From NCBI GenBank assembly GCA_034509925.1, contig CM067526.1, positions 10,521,629-10,585,628 on the forward strand: a stretch of DNA of 64,000 bases. Direction: 5' to 3'. The notes under the pieces were generated by a model. It was not told where the DNA came from. It was given only the letters and a program-made list of their open reading frames with translations, and searched no databases. Positions 19,663 to 31,424 of the stretch are shown one piece after another. The translations under genes were made by a program, and so were the position numbers. Source of the DNA: Hirudinaria manillensis. Taxonomy: Eukaryota > Annelida > Clitellata > Hirudinida > Hirudinidae. Within the stretch, counting starts at the first letter, position 1, and every line of letters starts with the position of its first letter.

Positions 19663-21347
19663 CTAATAATCTAATTCGCATCCGTATTCAGGGTCTGTGC
19701 CTGTAACATTGGTCCAAAAAATGCATCTGGTTCCATTCTGACAGTCGAGCTAAATTTGAAAAATAAACGATAAGTAAATAAATATTATATAATTTATAAA
19801 AGGTAAGATTAAGATTAATAACTGGAACAACTGGTTATCGACTTTCAGGCTATTTAATATTTATTACATTAATATTTACATAAATAATCTACTATTTTCT
19901 GTTTATCATCCGTTCCAGCTTTTAAATCATTTATCAAAAGTTGCAGGCTAAAATATGATTAATTTGCAAAATAGATATAAATATAAACTCTGTATCATAC
20001 TCAAACATTACCTCTTTGCAAGGATTAAAGCAAAGGCATGTCTGACATCCGTTGGGGTCGAATAAATATCCGCTCTTGTTGCAATCAGAATTGCAAGTAA
20101 CATTGGAGCATCCTGAAACTTCAAACGAATTCTACAAAATATTTATTTATTAAAATGAGAATCATTAATTGAATTAACTGCTGGTTAAACGGGTTAATTT
20201 TTTTCCAATTCCAACTTTCGATCGAGTTCTTATGATTGTAACATAAAAAGTGAAAATATGCGGAAACTCATTCCGACATTTCTCGCAGCTAGCCGACAGA
20301 CCGACAGTCCTGCCATTGTAAATCACTGGCTTTTCCTGGCACTCACTTCCAGCTGGACAGATATTGAACTATTGACAAATTATTTATTAAAATTAAAATG
20401 AATAAAATGAACTATTAAAATTTATACCTCGAATGAATACAAAAATTTACGTTAATTAAAATTACCAAGAAAGATAAAATTAGCCAGTCCAAGTATCCCT
20501 TTAGACACTTTCTTTCACTTTTGACATTGAAATGCGTAGGATAACGGAATGATTTATAACTTATGGCCACAGGCCGTATGTGAGCCTATTTCAGATTTCT
20601 AACACGAGGGAGTAATAGCATGTGCTGCCCCGAAGTTCAGTGTGAAATAAAAGGTTATCTTAGAGGTGGAGTTGGCAAACTTAATTTTGCCATTAGGTCA
20701 TTTCGGAGGTTTGAGAATTCGAGAGGGCACAATGTGGGGAAAAATAGCTTGTCGAATGCTGGACTACTAGTCAACAGGAGGGAGTCTTGAATGTCAGAAT
20801 ATTAGCTGATCGGGATGTTGCCGAAACAATTCGTTAAGCCGGAGTTAGGCCGACCCCTGTCTTAAATATAACTTACTTAAAAGAATAAGACTTAGGTGAA
20901 TAATTAGAATAATCCTAGGATGCAATTGAAATTTACATTAAAATAAGATCAATATTGAAATATTAACTCTGTAGGAGCATTTGGTCAAACATGTTTCGCA
21001 GGGACAGTTTCCAGAAATATCGGCAAAATATCTCTTTAATTCGTGACAAATTGGGCCATCCTTTGGACATTCCGGGCATCCTTGAGTTGGTGCATTATTT
21101 AAAATGATTCACAACTCGTCGAAGTTTCAATACATAATCATAAGTATCTAAGATGCAAATCTACGAATAGCCAGCCACAATTTAATGAAAAGTGCAATTT
21201 TACAAGATTACGAAATATATAAAAAAAATACGATAAGAACAAAAAAAACTATTACTTAAAAAAGTTTTTGTAAACAGTTAACTCACCTGTTGCACTCAAT
21301 GCAACATAAACAAGAAATAAATGAGGGACCCGTATCATCATTATCAT
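19663..21347 (-). CDS. Secreted cysteine-rich antistasin-like protein 1
   Basis: Five exons join in phase: complement of 21287-21347, 20968-21080, 20278-20368, 20012-20118 and 19663-19749 (152 residues). Exon 1 encodes a signal peptide (hydrophobic HLFLVYVALSA). Exon 2 has GCPECPKDGPICHELK and CPCETCLTKCSYR. Exon 3 has ICPAGSECQEK. Exon 4 carries the antistasin-type core GCSNVTCNSDCNKSGYLFD, then PNGCQTCLCFNPC. Exon 5 ends WTNVTGTDPEYGCELDY. Antistasin-type domains in leeches and Hydra inhibit serine proteases; that activity here is only inferred. The gene is the most diverged of three tandem relatives, and the exon 3 donor (T|GTCGGA) is weak. Confidence 0.72.
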
Positions 21348-23072
21348 CACTAGAGATATAAGATAGAGCTCGAAATCTAATGTTGCAAACTGATAGGTGC
21401 TTCGGCATTAAATAGCCTCGAGAATTAAATTAATTTTTATTGATTTAATCTCAAATTATTTCTAATCTGTCACGCAATCAAGGCGCAATAGGCGAAAGAA
21501 ATTGTTACAATTTATTGCAAAAAGATGTTATTGATCTGCTTTGCATTATCATCACAGGTACGGTTTCGTGATCAACTTTAGCATAACGATTACTACCTTT
21601 TGATAAGCTACATCCCAACCATGTCGCTTTGACTATTTTCTATCGAAATACATTTATGTCGGGAGATTGAGAAACTGAAGCAGTGAATTCAGAATATGAA
21701 AACATTTTACTTATATTTAGTTGACGATTCACAAAGCTACAAAGCGTTTTTTGCGTTTAACCACTTTACAACTCAACATTGAAATCTATCGCCATTCCTA
21801 TTTTCTTCACCTACCGGGTTCAACCTGAAAGCTAGAATATTTACAAAGATTTACAAATATTCGTTGGACTTGCTGGATAGACTGTTCAACTTAATATTTG
21901 CTGGATAACTACTTAATACCGCTATATCACAGCTTTATTGCTGTTTACCATTGGTGTGGGATTTAAATAAGATTTAAATTTAAAATCAGATGATTAATTT
22001 AAAGTCTTGAACATCTTCTTTAAGAAGAAGATAATAAACTCATCAAAGTCATCATTCATCGGCTACACACGACGGTGTCAGCAACAATCATATTGTGTCA
22101 TGATCACAATCCGGATGTACTTGGGAAGGAGCGTTTTATGAATGGTAAGCGCCTCTAACGCTCATGCCTATGGCGCTACATAAATTTGCTAAAAATTATC
22201 ATCGTTTACACCAGATGATAATTTCTGGAGAAATGTTGTAGAATCATTTTTTCGACATGTATTTGCTTTAAGTGTCCGGTAATGTAAGAAGTTAATAAAG
22301 GTTGCACAATATTTGGTCTAATAGGGTTTCGGTTTTATATACATTATCCCCTCCTTTTTGTTATTTTAGTGTTATTTCATCCTGGCTTTGGCGAAGTCAC
22401 CAATTCTTTCTTTGAAAGGAGGTTTTGGTTCAGGCGTTCTTTTGGCAAGTTTTTCCAGATTTTAATTATCACCTCTTTCAAATTCTGATTTAACGGTATG
22501 GTATACTTGACTGTTTGCTCCTAAACATTTCCTACATCATTTAAATTTCGAGAGTGGACTAGACATGTCATGGCATTCACTTTTTCCTCCTGGAAATGTG
22601 CTTTCTTTTAAGGGACATTCCTATATAGGAAAACTAGGTCTTTTTTTGGCGCAATCATAAAAAGAAAATCACAAAAGTATGAATGATCTTAATTTCAATT
22701 TTGTTGGATTGAATAGCAACCCAAAATAGCGTCAACGTTAGTTATCTTTTCCCTCCTATTTCTGGTCTCTAGATGCTGCTAGATTTGTTTACAGTTTTTT
22801 TTTATCAATGTAGTTATATTAGGTTTTATGGTGATGTTCTTCAATCTATGAACGTAGATGGTGAACCAAGAATCAAAGAAGTCGAAATATAACTACTTTC
22901 ATGAGCCAATAATAAGTACTCTAAGAATTATTAGAATTACAGGCAGCTTTACTTTATTCTCATCTTTTCTAATGTTATAGTGTGACGAATTTTGAACTGA
23001 AGATCGAATTTGTGATGCTATATTTATTTAATTCAAATGTCAGTTTTCATTTCACGAATGAAAAATTATTAA
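21348..23072. other. Intergenic, no firm gene
   Basis: About 1.7 kb between antistasin-like genes 1 and 2. One minus-strand fragment at 22372-22461 reads as a plausible C-terminus (EKLAKRTPEPKPPFKERIGD) but lacks an acceptor in frame and any partner exon. Otherwise I see nothing. Confidence 0.4.
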
Positions 23073-24226
23073 TCAATTGTAAGAGGTTGTAGTAGAACTT
23101 TTATCGCATTCCACCTTTGGCTCCAGGAACGTTGACGTGGACGTCATGATACAACCGTTTGGGCATTGAAGCTGAAAATCATTCAACATTTAAAAATATG
23201 TTTTAAAATTATAAATTAGTAGTTAAAAAACTATTAAATTAAAAAGAAAGCATTACTTCAGCACAGGGGTCCTCGCAAAGACAAGTGTTGCAGCCGTTGC
23301 CATCATAGAAATAACCAGAAACTGGGCATTCATTGGAACAGGTCTCATCAGGGCAGCTAGTAACTAAAAATATTTAAAGTTTTTTCTTATGTAATTTTTG
23401 TTTCATTAAATATTACTTTTGTCATTCCTAGATGGTTATTTTGTTTTTATTATATAGGTGGTAAATGGCTACTTTCTAGCTCCACCTCCTGCCACCGAAA
23501 TTTACGAATCCAATTTGTCATTGGACGAAAAAAGTAAAAATTCTTAATCTTAATAAAATCACTCAAAGAGGTCAATTTATTGCAACGACTCACATGGTGT
23601 GCATTTGGCAACCATGATTTTGTCACTGAAATTCGAAGGCACCTCAATGCATTGTTCGCCCAGGGCACATCTGCTGTACTGTAAAAAGGTTATGAGAGGC
23701 CCGTCTTAGTTTTCATGATTACCTTTTTATTGGTGTTTAAAATCTAAATCAATTGACAAAACTTAATACTCGGTTTTAACAAACATCTTAAAAAAATCCT
23801 TTAAACTGCCGAATAAGTATTAAATATAACAATTAGTGCAAATATTGAATTTGAATATACATAAGTAATACTTAATGTTAGCTGGTTGCTTATTAAGCAC
23901 AATTTTTCAAGACCACTTACTCTAACACTGCATCTAGTGACGCAAACACTACACACGCAGTTTTCTCGGTAAATGTTGAACAATTGGTCGCAAGGGTTGC
24001 TACTCACTGGACAATCCGAACAGTCTAAAAGCGCAAGTGATTGAAAACTTTGTAATACCTTTTTGAATGAAATAGTTTTAAAAGCATAAAACATCATCTT
24101 TGATTTGTTTTTTTTTTATCTCTAACATCTTTCTACGCCAGACTCACGTTTTACTCCTGGAACTCTGTATCCTAATCCTTGCTCAGAGGCAAGAACTAAC
24201 GCAAAGATCAAGACAACAGCCTTCAT
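23073..24226 (-). CDS. Secreted cysteine-rich antistasin-like protein 2
   Basis: Five exons in phase: complement of 24148-24226, 23921-24024, 23594-23678, 23257-23363 and 23073-23171 (157 residues). Exon 1 is a clear signal peptide (MKAVVLIFALVLASEQGLG). Exon 2 gives CSDCPVSSNPCDQLF and CVCSVCVTRCSVR. Exon 3 gives CALGEQCIEVPSNFSDKIMV. Exon 4 has the antistasin-type core SCPDETCSNECPVSGYFYD with GNGCNTCLCEDPC. Exon 5 gives LQCPNGCIM and a Ser/Thr-rich tail. Exon 4 has exactly the same length (107 bp) as in its two neighbours, and splice phases are identical, so the three arose by tandem duplication. The product is probably an extracellular protease inhibitor; the target is unknown. Confidence 0.78.
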
Positions 24227-25127
24227 ATTCAAAGGTAAGGAATCGCTGCAAAATGGTACGATATTAAATATCTTTTAGTGTGTTTAAACGCGCAAGAAAA
24301 TGAGAAGCAATTAATAAAATTAATAAATTTAAATGCATTAATTACAATTTAAAGATTGCATTGTTTAAGATGAAACTTTACCTTCGAAGGAAGTTCTGAT
24401 TCTGAAGTGAGGCGTTCCGAATTTATACAAAATAAGATGCGAATTGAGATATGGATTATTGGTTAGCAGCGAACGCGCAAGTGACCAATAATTGTTATTT
24501 TTACAAATCTTGTTTCTGAAGACATCTTTGTTTAGTTTAGAGGAAAAATATCAATTCAATTGATTTTTATATTCGAGAGGAACCTAAGGCCATTCGCATG
24601 GCTGTCCGATATTTTGACAGCTTGTTCAAGCGCATTATTGATTTACTAACAAAAGACCCATTGTTATTTTCACAAGTTGCTTTTGCTATTATAAGCATAA
24701 TGTTAAATGTTAAATTAGATAAATAATTTTAGGCTTCATGGTTTCCCAGTACTGCTACTAAAGGAAAGAAGATGATGGACCCACAGAAATGAATTACTGC
24801 GACTTTAATAATGAAAAAGTCAGATAATGCTCACTTGATTTTGAACAACTTTTCACATTTACCTAACAACATTAAATTGTTAAATGTTTTAACTTTTCAG
24901 TTACTCTGTTATCGCATGCGTTTGGCTTAAAAATGTTTAATTACAATACTATTTATTAACAGCTAATCAACCGGTCAGAATAATTGTGCCAACCTCAGTA
25001 ATTGCAAACGACAACTTGTAGCCTTCTTCATTTCATGAAAACTGCAGACTAATTTTGTAATTAAAGCTCTCAAATCATCCACTAGGAGACATTTGAATGA
25101 AAGCCAGTTTATCACAGAAACATAGCA
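24227..25127. other. Intergenic, no gene seen
   Basis: A/T-rich DNA upstream of antistasin-like gene 2, presumably including its promoter. I recognise no exon. Confidence 0.4.
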
Positions 25128-25460
25128 ATGAAATATGCACCCAAATCGCAAAGTTCAACGCTTAAAGGGCAATTTATTAAATCCAATTATTTTAAAAGGC
25201 CACAAGCAGATCAGGTGATTTCAGAGATTTTTGTCTCATCCCAATTGAGCGATATATTAATTGTGTCTCAACTCGCACTGCTTATGACTGATAGGGACTT
25301 GGTCAAATTCAAATACAAATGCAACGTTACTGACTTTTCGGGACATTTGATCATGGACCTATCGAGGACCCCGTGTAGGAACATGAAGTTAAATATATTT
25401 ACAACCGCTCCTTTATCCAGTTATGAAATTAATCCCACTATTCTTAAATGTGTCCAGTAA
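25128..25460 (+). CDS. Unidentified 110-residue open frame
   Basis: A plus-strand frame from ATG to TAA is followed by AATAAA at about 25615. It contains KFKYKCNVTDFSGHLIMDLS and three cysteines, and has no signal peptide or known domain. Its length in DNA of about 33% G+C makes it notable, but it has no conserved partner in the window. It sits between antistasin-like genes 2 and 3 on the opposite strand. It could be a single-exon gene, an internal exon, or chance. Confidence 0.3.
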   Translation: MKYAPKSQSSTLKGQFIKSNYFKRPQADQVISEIFVSSQLSDILIVSQLALLMTDRDLVKFKYKCNVTDFSGHLIMDLSRTPCRNMKLNIFTTAPLSSYEINPTILKCVQ

Positions 25461-25976
25461 CTTGGTTGTGAAGTGCAGCAAATCTTTGTAGAAATTTAAG
25501 CTGGCTCTCGAATTTTTTTTATAAAGTCTCAGTTTTCGTGCCGCAATGAACATTATTATCAACCGACGTTCTTTATAAAATTATATTACAATTTATAAGA
25601 AAATCAATTAAAACAATAAAGACATAATAAAAAATATTTGTTTGATACTCTTTCATTTATTTTTTCACGAATTTCCCCCGTGTTTTCACGATGTGGTGTA
25701 GGTTTTATTAACTCCCCGGACTTATTTTAATCAGCATAAGATGCCATTAAATATTAATAATCATAATCATGATATATCATTCATTTTAAATATACTCTAG
25801 TTCTCCAGAAGTCATATATGAAAGTGAGATTTAAATGGCTTTTGGTTGCGAATTAGTTGCCCGGACTCTTCAGAACAATATACAGTTTCCAGTTATAAAT
25901 TAGACGAACACTGCATTGCATTAATTTTTATTCCAAAGTTCGTTTAAAGCTTCTTCATGAACTCATTTAAATTGAA

Positions 25977-26991
25977 TTATTGAGTATCATCATCTGCGAA
26001 GCACTCGGGAACGGGTTCCGAGCCTGGAGTGATAACCCACATGAGACATCCTTTGCTACATTGAAGCTGAAAGTCAGGCAATTATTATTAAGTCAAGTCA
26101 AATATTGAGTTAAATTATAATCATGTGTTTACTTCTGCACAGGGATAGTTGCATAAGCAGGTGTTGCAAGAGTTCAAGTCATAAAAGTAGCCTGAGTTGG
26201 AACAGGCATCGACACAAGTCGTGTTAGGGCAACCTGAAACTGAAAATGGTCAAGCAATCAAAACATGTTCAGTGTGAAATTAGTGAATTCGCTTGTGTTT
26301 TGCTGCACAGTTTCAGAGATTATCATTATTCTAACATAGGTTTGCTTGTTAAAAATGCAATAGAATATTAAATATTGGCGATTAATTCGTAAATATAATT
26401 AATTTTTGAATAATGAAATACCAAGAGAACAACAAATAAGTTACGAAATAATTGCTCGTTTATAAATATCTGAAGTGAATGACATACACGGCACACAGTT
26501 GGCAACCTTCACTTTGTCGCTGAAACTTGACGCAACTTCAACGCATTCTTCTCCTTTATCGCACACGGGTTCCTATTAAAAATTGGAATTAATCTTTAAA
26601 TATTTTAAAGCAGATGCCCCGATTGTAAGTAAGGTTTTCGGTTCGATTCGCATAATCCTAACAATAAAAGCATGATCCAATAAATAAGTATTGACGACTG
26701 TTGGCTAATTGGTAGTTTAATTAAGTAGAAGACTAATTGTAGTTTAATTAAGTAGAGCAAAGCACTCACTCTAACGCTGCATCTGGTTATGCAAACGGCA
26801 CAAAAGCAATCGCTTTTGATAAAGCGAATAATTTCGTGACAGGGAGAGGTGCCCTGCGGACAGTCCGAGCATCCTGCAATTGGTGACATCACGATTTGAG
26901 AAGTTGATTGAATGATCTGAATATAATTACTTTTCAGAGAGCCTTGAACACTGCAGGCTACCAAAAGCAGAAGTAGACAAACTGCTCTCAT
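25977..26991 (-). CDS. Secreted cysteine-rich antistasin-like protein 3
   Basis: Five exons in phase: complement of 26931-26991, 26770-26873, 26488-26572, 26133-26239 and 25977-26066 (148 residues). Exon 1 is a signal peptide (MRAVCLLLLLVACSVQG). Exon 2 gives CSDCPQGTSPCHEIIRF and CFCAVCITRCSVR. Exon 3 gives CDKGEECVEVASSFSDKVKV. Exon 4 gives GCPNTTCVDACSNSGYFYD and SCNTCLCNYPC, an antistasin-type pattern. Exon 5 gives LQCSKGCLMWVITPGSEPVP. Intron 1 (57 bp, GTAATT to TTGCAG) has a length divisible by three and no stop, so an unspliced product with 19 extra residues is possible. It is closest to antistasin-like gene 2. Confidence 0.78.
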
Positions 26992-27828
26992 TCTTGAAGA
27001 TTGGTGGATTCTAAATATTCAAATAAATAATAATTAATAATATTAAATGTTAATAATTAAATGTCAATAGATTGAATATTCATATATGTAATAATTAATA
27101 ATGTTAAATGTTGCTAGTCATCTAACGCTGAATAGTATTCGAGATCTACCTGTAACAGAACCGGGTTTGGATTATCCATATTTATAAGCCAGAACACATA
27201 TCGTAAATCTGTACTGTTCGACAATACATTGGCGATGCATTTCCGAAGATGCAAAGGAATCCATACTGACCAAAAAATTATCTTTCTTCATAATTTCGGA
27301 TGAATTATGTTTCCGTAATTTTTGTTTTCCCGCATAACAACTCGCTTCTGGCTTGTAGATTTTACTGATTACCGATGACAGCTTACTCGTAAAGGCGAGC
27401 GACCAAGGAAAGAAACGACGAATTGTGGTGACGGTGAAAACATATTGAGGGATAGAGAATGAAGATACTGTTTATGCTATTTTTTAAGTTGGCTGAATTC
27501 GACTGAATTTTCCTGCGACGAATTTGAAGTATGCCGGGAGATCCAATTGTGATTATATTGTTTGTACTTTGCCTTAATAAACATAAACAAATGTTTTGCA
27601 GTAAAATATTCCTTAAATACGGATTTAGGAATAAGAGTTTAGTTAAGAATAAATTAAAATAATATCGCAGTAAGAGCCACTGAAAAAAAGGAATGTAAAT
27701 ATTTGAAAATTTATTATTTATAAAATGTTAAATAACATCGATTTAAAGTTGTTGGAAATAATACACTGATCACTTAATAGAAACCAGACTTTGAATTTAG
27801 TGAAATTTGGGATAAATTTTAGAAGATA
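26992..27828. other. Divergent intergenic region
   Basis: Separates the minus-strand antistasin-like array from the plus-strand LRR pair. The last 165 bp (from about 27662) are duplicated at 32589-32749 as part of the LRR gene duplication, so both copies share their 5' flank and probably promoter elements. Confidence 0.5.
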
Positions 27829-30619
27829 ATGGCCGTGGGAAAAGTTAAAACTATGCAAGATTGCTTGTTGGAACACATTGTCATCAACTTTAAGGAAATC
27901 TTTTGCGACAGATTAAAAGGTTTGTTTTGTAATAAGTAGAATGGGGAATAGAATTTGATTCGATCCAGATAAAATTTTTCGTGTAATCATTATTTTCGGC
28001 ATTTATTATTATTTTTATTGTACTTTTTTTGTCATTTTTTAAATGAATGAATATGTGACACCCACCAAATCAGCCACAGTACACGCATCTTCACCTCCAA
28101 GTTTTAGATGACACAACTAAACTTTGGGACTGTCCTAGTTTATATATGCATCGACTAATTTGTGCTTTTTCGCAGATGTTCATGGTCCCAGAAAACAGTT
28201 ACTCCCCACTTCTTTATTTGAGAGAATCATTTACAAGAGTAAAGAAATAAGATGGTACATTAAAAGTTGGTATTTTCTAGAAATACTGCATTACCGAGAT
28301 GTTCTCGGCTGGCAAAATATTAACCTTCTTCATTTAAGGAGGGATGATGAACTTCCATATTTTGCATTTTACTACTTGAAACACGTGACATACCCCCTTA
28401 AATCCCTTTCCATTAAAATATACGAACTCTCAGACGATGTCCTGACGTGGTTTTATGAAACGGCGTCCACAATTGAAAGTTTAGAAATAAGTTACAATCA
28501 CAGGTTCGATTTATACAGTTTGTTCATTTGGTGTTAAAAAATAGTGTGGCAATAATAAATATTTTGTCTGTTTAAATTAAATTTTTAATATTTCTTTTTT
28601 GATATCTTTTAATTTGGAATTTTAGAACCACGGAAAACTTTTTAAACGTTCCATTCCCGAGGCTCAAAAAATTATTTTTAAGAAGGAATCGACCCGATTT
28701 CATTCCTCACAAGATCAGTATTGAAACTCTTCTATTAAACGTAGATTTTTCTAGATTTTCTAACACCCTGGAAGAGGTCAAGATAGAAAATGACTCCATC
28801 ACTGATTCTACACTTAAGTCTTTAACTAGTCTCAGAAAACTTAGAGTTTTGTCACTCTATTGTGTAACGGCAAATTACAACGAGTTATTCCTTGACATTT
28901 TGAGTTCCATGAATCAATTGAAGTAAAACATAATTGATTAATTATAAATTTAAACTGACTTAATTAATTACCATGTCATCATGTTTTTAGAACGTTAGAC
29001 ATATCCGATTTGATGCCAAACGATGGGACCATAAGCGAAGATTTACAACTCAATTTGCCAACTGTGCTCTCCAAGATGTCCAAATTAGACAACTGTGACA
29101 TATCATTCCAGCGATTAATGACGTAAACATATTCATCATTTTAAAGATTTACTACGTTTCTTTCAATTTTTGTTTTTTTTTATTAAATGAAGGAATGAAT
29201 GCAGAAACAAAATTATGAAGTGCAAAAAGTGGAAAAGATTCGGGGCAATTTTTGGGTATGATGGTCATTATGATGGGCCATTGTTTTGGCCAACTCAGAA
29301 CGAGTTGAAAGAAGTGAAATCGTCTATTGGTGAGGTTAGAAAACATATTCATTATATCGTGGGCTCGTGGGCATCCTTTTTTCAAGGTATCACGACTGCA
29401 AACAAATTTTTATGATACTATGAAGTATCATATTCAATGTTAATTTTTTTTATAGATTTATTGTAGGAGTGGAGATTCGTGGCTGCCAACTTTTGAGTCT
29501 TATGTTCGCAACATAATACGGGAAATAGGTTTTCTAGCAGACGCTCGCAAACTCTCGTATCTATTACCCGCTCAACAAATTCCGAGGCTTGAAAATGTAA
29601 GATAATAAATTGGAACGGATGAGACAACATAATATTTTATACATCTCATCTAATTATTAAAAAATAAGCAGTAAGATGTTGGATCAAGGCTTACGGATGA
29701 ATATTACTTATAATAATTTAATTATGCATTGACGACTTTTAATTAGAGAGCAATATTAATATGATTTAAAATATTTCCAGTGCTTGTTGGAATCATTTTC
29801 ACGTTACAGTTACAGATATGAGTATGTTAATTGGGTTATTATTTAAAGCGATTAATAAATAAAGCAATTGTGTTATAATACAATATTACACCTTGACAGC
29901 ACGATTTTTGCATATCTAGATTGTGATCATTGTACAAGGGATTTTATCATGTAAGTTAAAAAGATAGGTTTATATCGATTAATTTTAATTTTTGTTTAAA
30001 TAGTTTAAAGATTAAAAATATCTAAGTATTGTTAGTTTAAAAAATTCTAATGATAACATTAAACATCTGTACCAGGAAGTTATTAAGTATCGCCTTCAGC
30101 CGATACGGTTCCGAAGATTTGAATTCAGTAAGAATTTAATAATTTTCACTTGAATGTTGCTCTGATGAATTACAACGTATTTTCAGGCAATGAACTCCAA
30201 TGGCTTTCCTCTTCATCACATCGTTAGATACCTTTCCCATAAAAGTTTTAAAACTGGTATGAACTTTAAGAAACACTTAATAATTATCGATAAATTTTTA
30301 GATCTTACGACCACGTGTGGCACGTATTTTGTGGGATTTCATCAAAAACAATTTAAACGAAAGCTTAAGTAGAAAAATACTAAGCAGTCTTTTCATATAT
30401 TCTCAAGAACTTCTAAAACGTGAAATGAATGAATGTGGTATAAAGAAAGTAAGTGGAATTTTTAAAATAATACATTCATTTTAATTTGTCTACATATTCC
30501 ATTAATTTTCTTAAATTAAATAGATCAGCTATGAAAAGATGAAAAATGGCGTGATAGATGAAGATGACTTAATTGTGATGAGGAAGCTGTTGAAACACAT
30601 TGCCAGCAAGTATTCGTAG
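27829..30619 (+). pseudogene. Leucine-rich-repeat gene, tandem copy 1, frameshifted
   Basis: Twelve exons match copy 2: 27829-27919, 28176-28503, 28626-28922, 28991-29122, 29193-29334, 29456-29596, 29781-29821, 29900-29950, 30076-30127, 30187-30256, 30302-30448 and 30524-30619. Exon 1 encodes MAVGKVKTMQDCLLEHIVIN. Exons 2-4 contain LRR-like segments (NTLEEVKIENDSITDSTLKS, RKLRVLSL, QLKTLDISDL). Exon 10 is 70 bp against 69 in copy 2: one extra base near tttcccat shifts the frame, so exon 11 reads into a TAG instead of ILRPRVARILWDF. A second lesion in exon 12 changes the AAG after TATTCG to TAG. The predicted product is about 470 residues, missing the helical C-terminus. It may be a young pseudogene or encode a truncated protein. 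AATAAA is at 30712-30717. Confidence 0.7.
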
Positions 30620-31308
30620 CCGATTAATTGCGTTAATCATTCTGAAATACTTCAACTTGAGTAGGTATATGTTAAGTAAATGTCGGAATGGCGTTCGATG
30701 AGTTTAAGCTGAATAAAGGCGTTTTGTAAAAACATTTAAAGACCGTTTACGTGTTCTGTTACCTTTTGCTAAGAATTTACATTGTATATTGTATATTTGT
30801 AAAAAAAATCAATCAATCTCCTATCCACATTGTCCCATCCATCTTCTTCCTTTACTTCTCTGCCTCATCCATCTCTATCAATTTCTCCCTTACTTCCTCC
30901 TCATTCAACACCATTCCATTCTCTGGTATGTAACCCATCTCAAATGATCACTTGTTCACCTCTACCATTCCATTATCAGACAGGTCGCCCATCATGTTAT
31001 CCGTGGTGAGTAAAGCAAAATATTTTTTGAGTTTAAGTGACATTTCTCTTCAATCTTCATATGTGGCATAAATTCAAATTGTGAGAAGTCACGTGGCCAC
31101 ATTATACAGGCCCTGGAAATAATGCAAGGGTCGGGCAGAAGTTTGAAATGTCAGAGACTTCTGTTAAGATTCCAGAGTGCCTCAGTCTTCCCATCAGTGA
31201 CGATGATGTCAATATTTAAGATGTGAGTTTGTGTAAACACGCAAATCAGATGGTCAGTGTAAATTTATTTTTATGCTAACTTACATTACTTATGAACATC
31301 CGCTCCAG
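30620..31308. other. Spacer between LRR copies, with pyrimidine-rich tract
   Basis: The duplicated 3' flank of copy 1 runs to about 30800. From about 30815 to 30950 the plus strand is strongly C/T-rich. A short exon-like interval with acceptor and GTGAGT donor lies at about 30980-31005, but I cannot link it to a gene. Confidence 0.35.
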
Positions 31309-31424
31309 ATTTCAGCTTTTGCAATGAGAAGGGTGATGAAGGAGATACATATCAAGAAATTGTAATATGGGGCAAAATGGCAAGAAAGCATTTGATCAAT
31401 CGCGGATGTTTGATGTGGTTTTTG
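31309..31424 (+). CDS. Exon resembling a single-stranded DNA-binding (OB-fold) protein
   Basis: Flanked by a ccag acceptor and a GTGAGT donor, this interval encodes FSFCNEKGDEGDTYQEIVIW followed by GKMARKHLINRGCLMWF. The order F-S-x-x-N-E…T-x-x-x-I-V-x-W-G-K-x-A…L…G matches the middle of bacterial/mitochondrial SSB proteins. No N-terminal SSB exon was found nearby. A possible next exon at about 31473-31580 is open in another frame (AVKNNPNTTTVIKQCLEWEL). It could be an isolated fragment, a small gene or coincidence. Confidence 0.3.

Noticed and set aside
26630-26650. ggttcgattcg motif resembling a tRNA T-arm
   Set aside because: No acceptor stem, anticodon arm or second box can be drawn; it lies in an antistasin-like gene intron. 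I found no convincing tRNA gene in the window.
30190-30372. A 60-residue frame starting MNSNGF
   Set aside because: It reads exon 10 of LRR copy 1 through its intron; the intron borders are conserved in copy 2.
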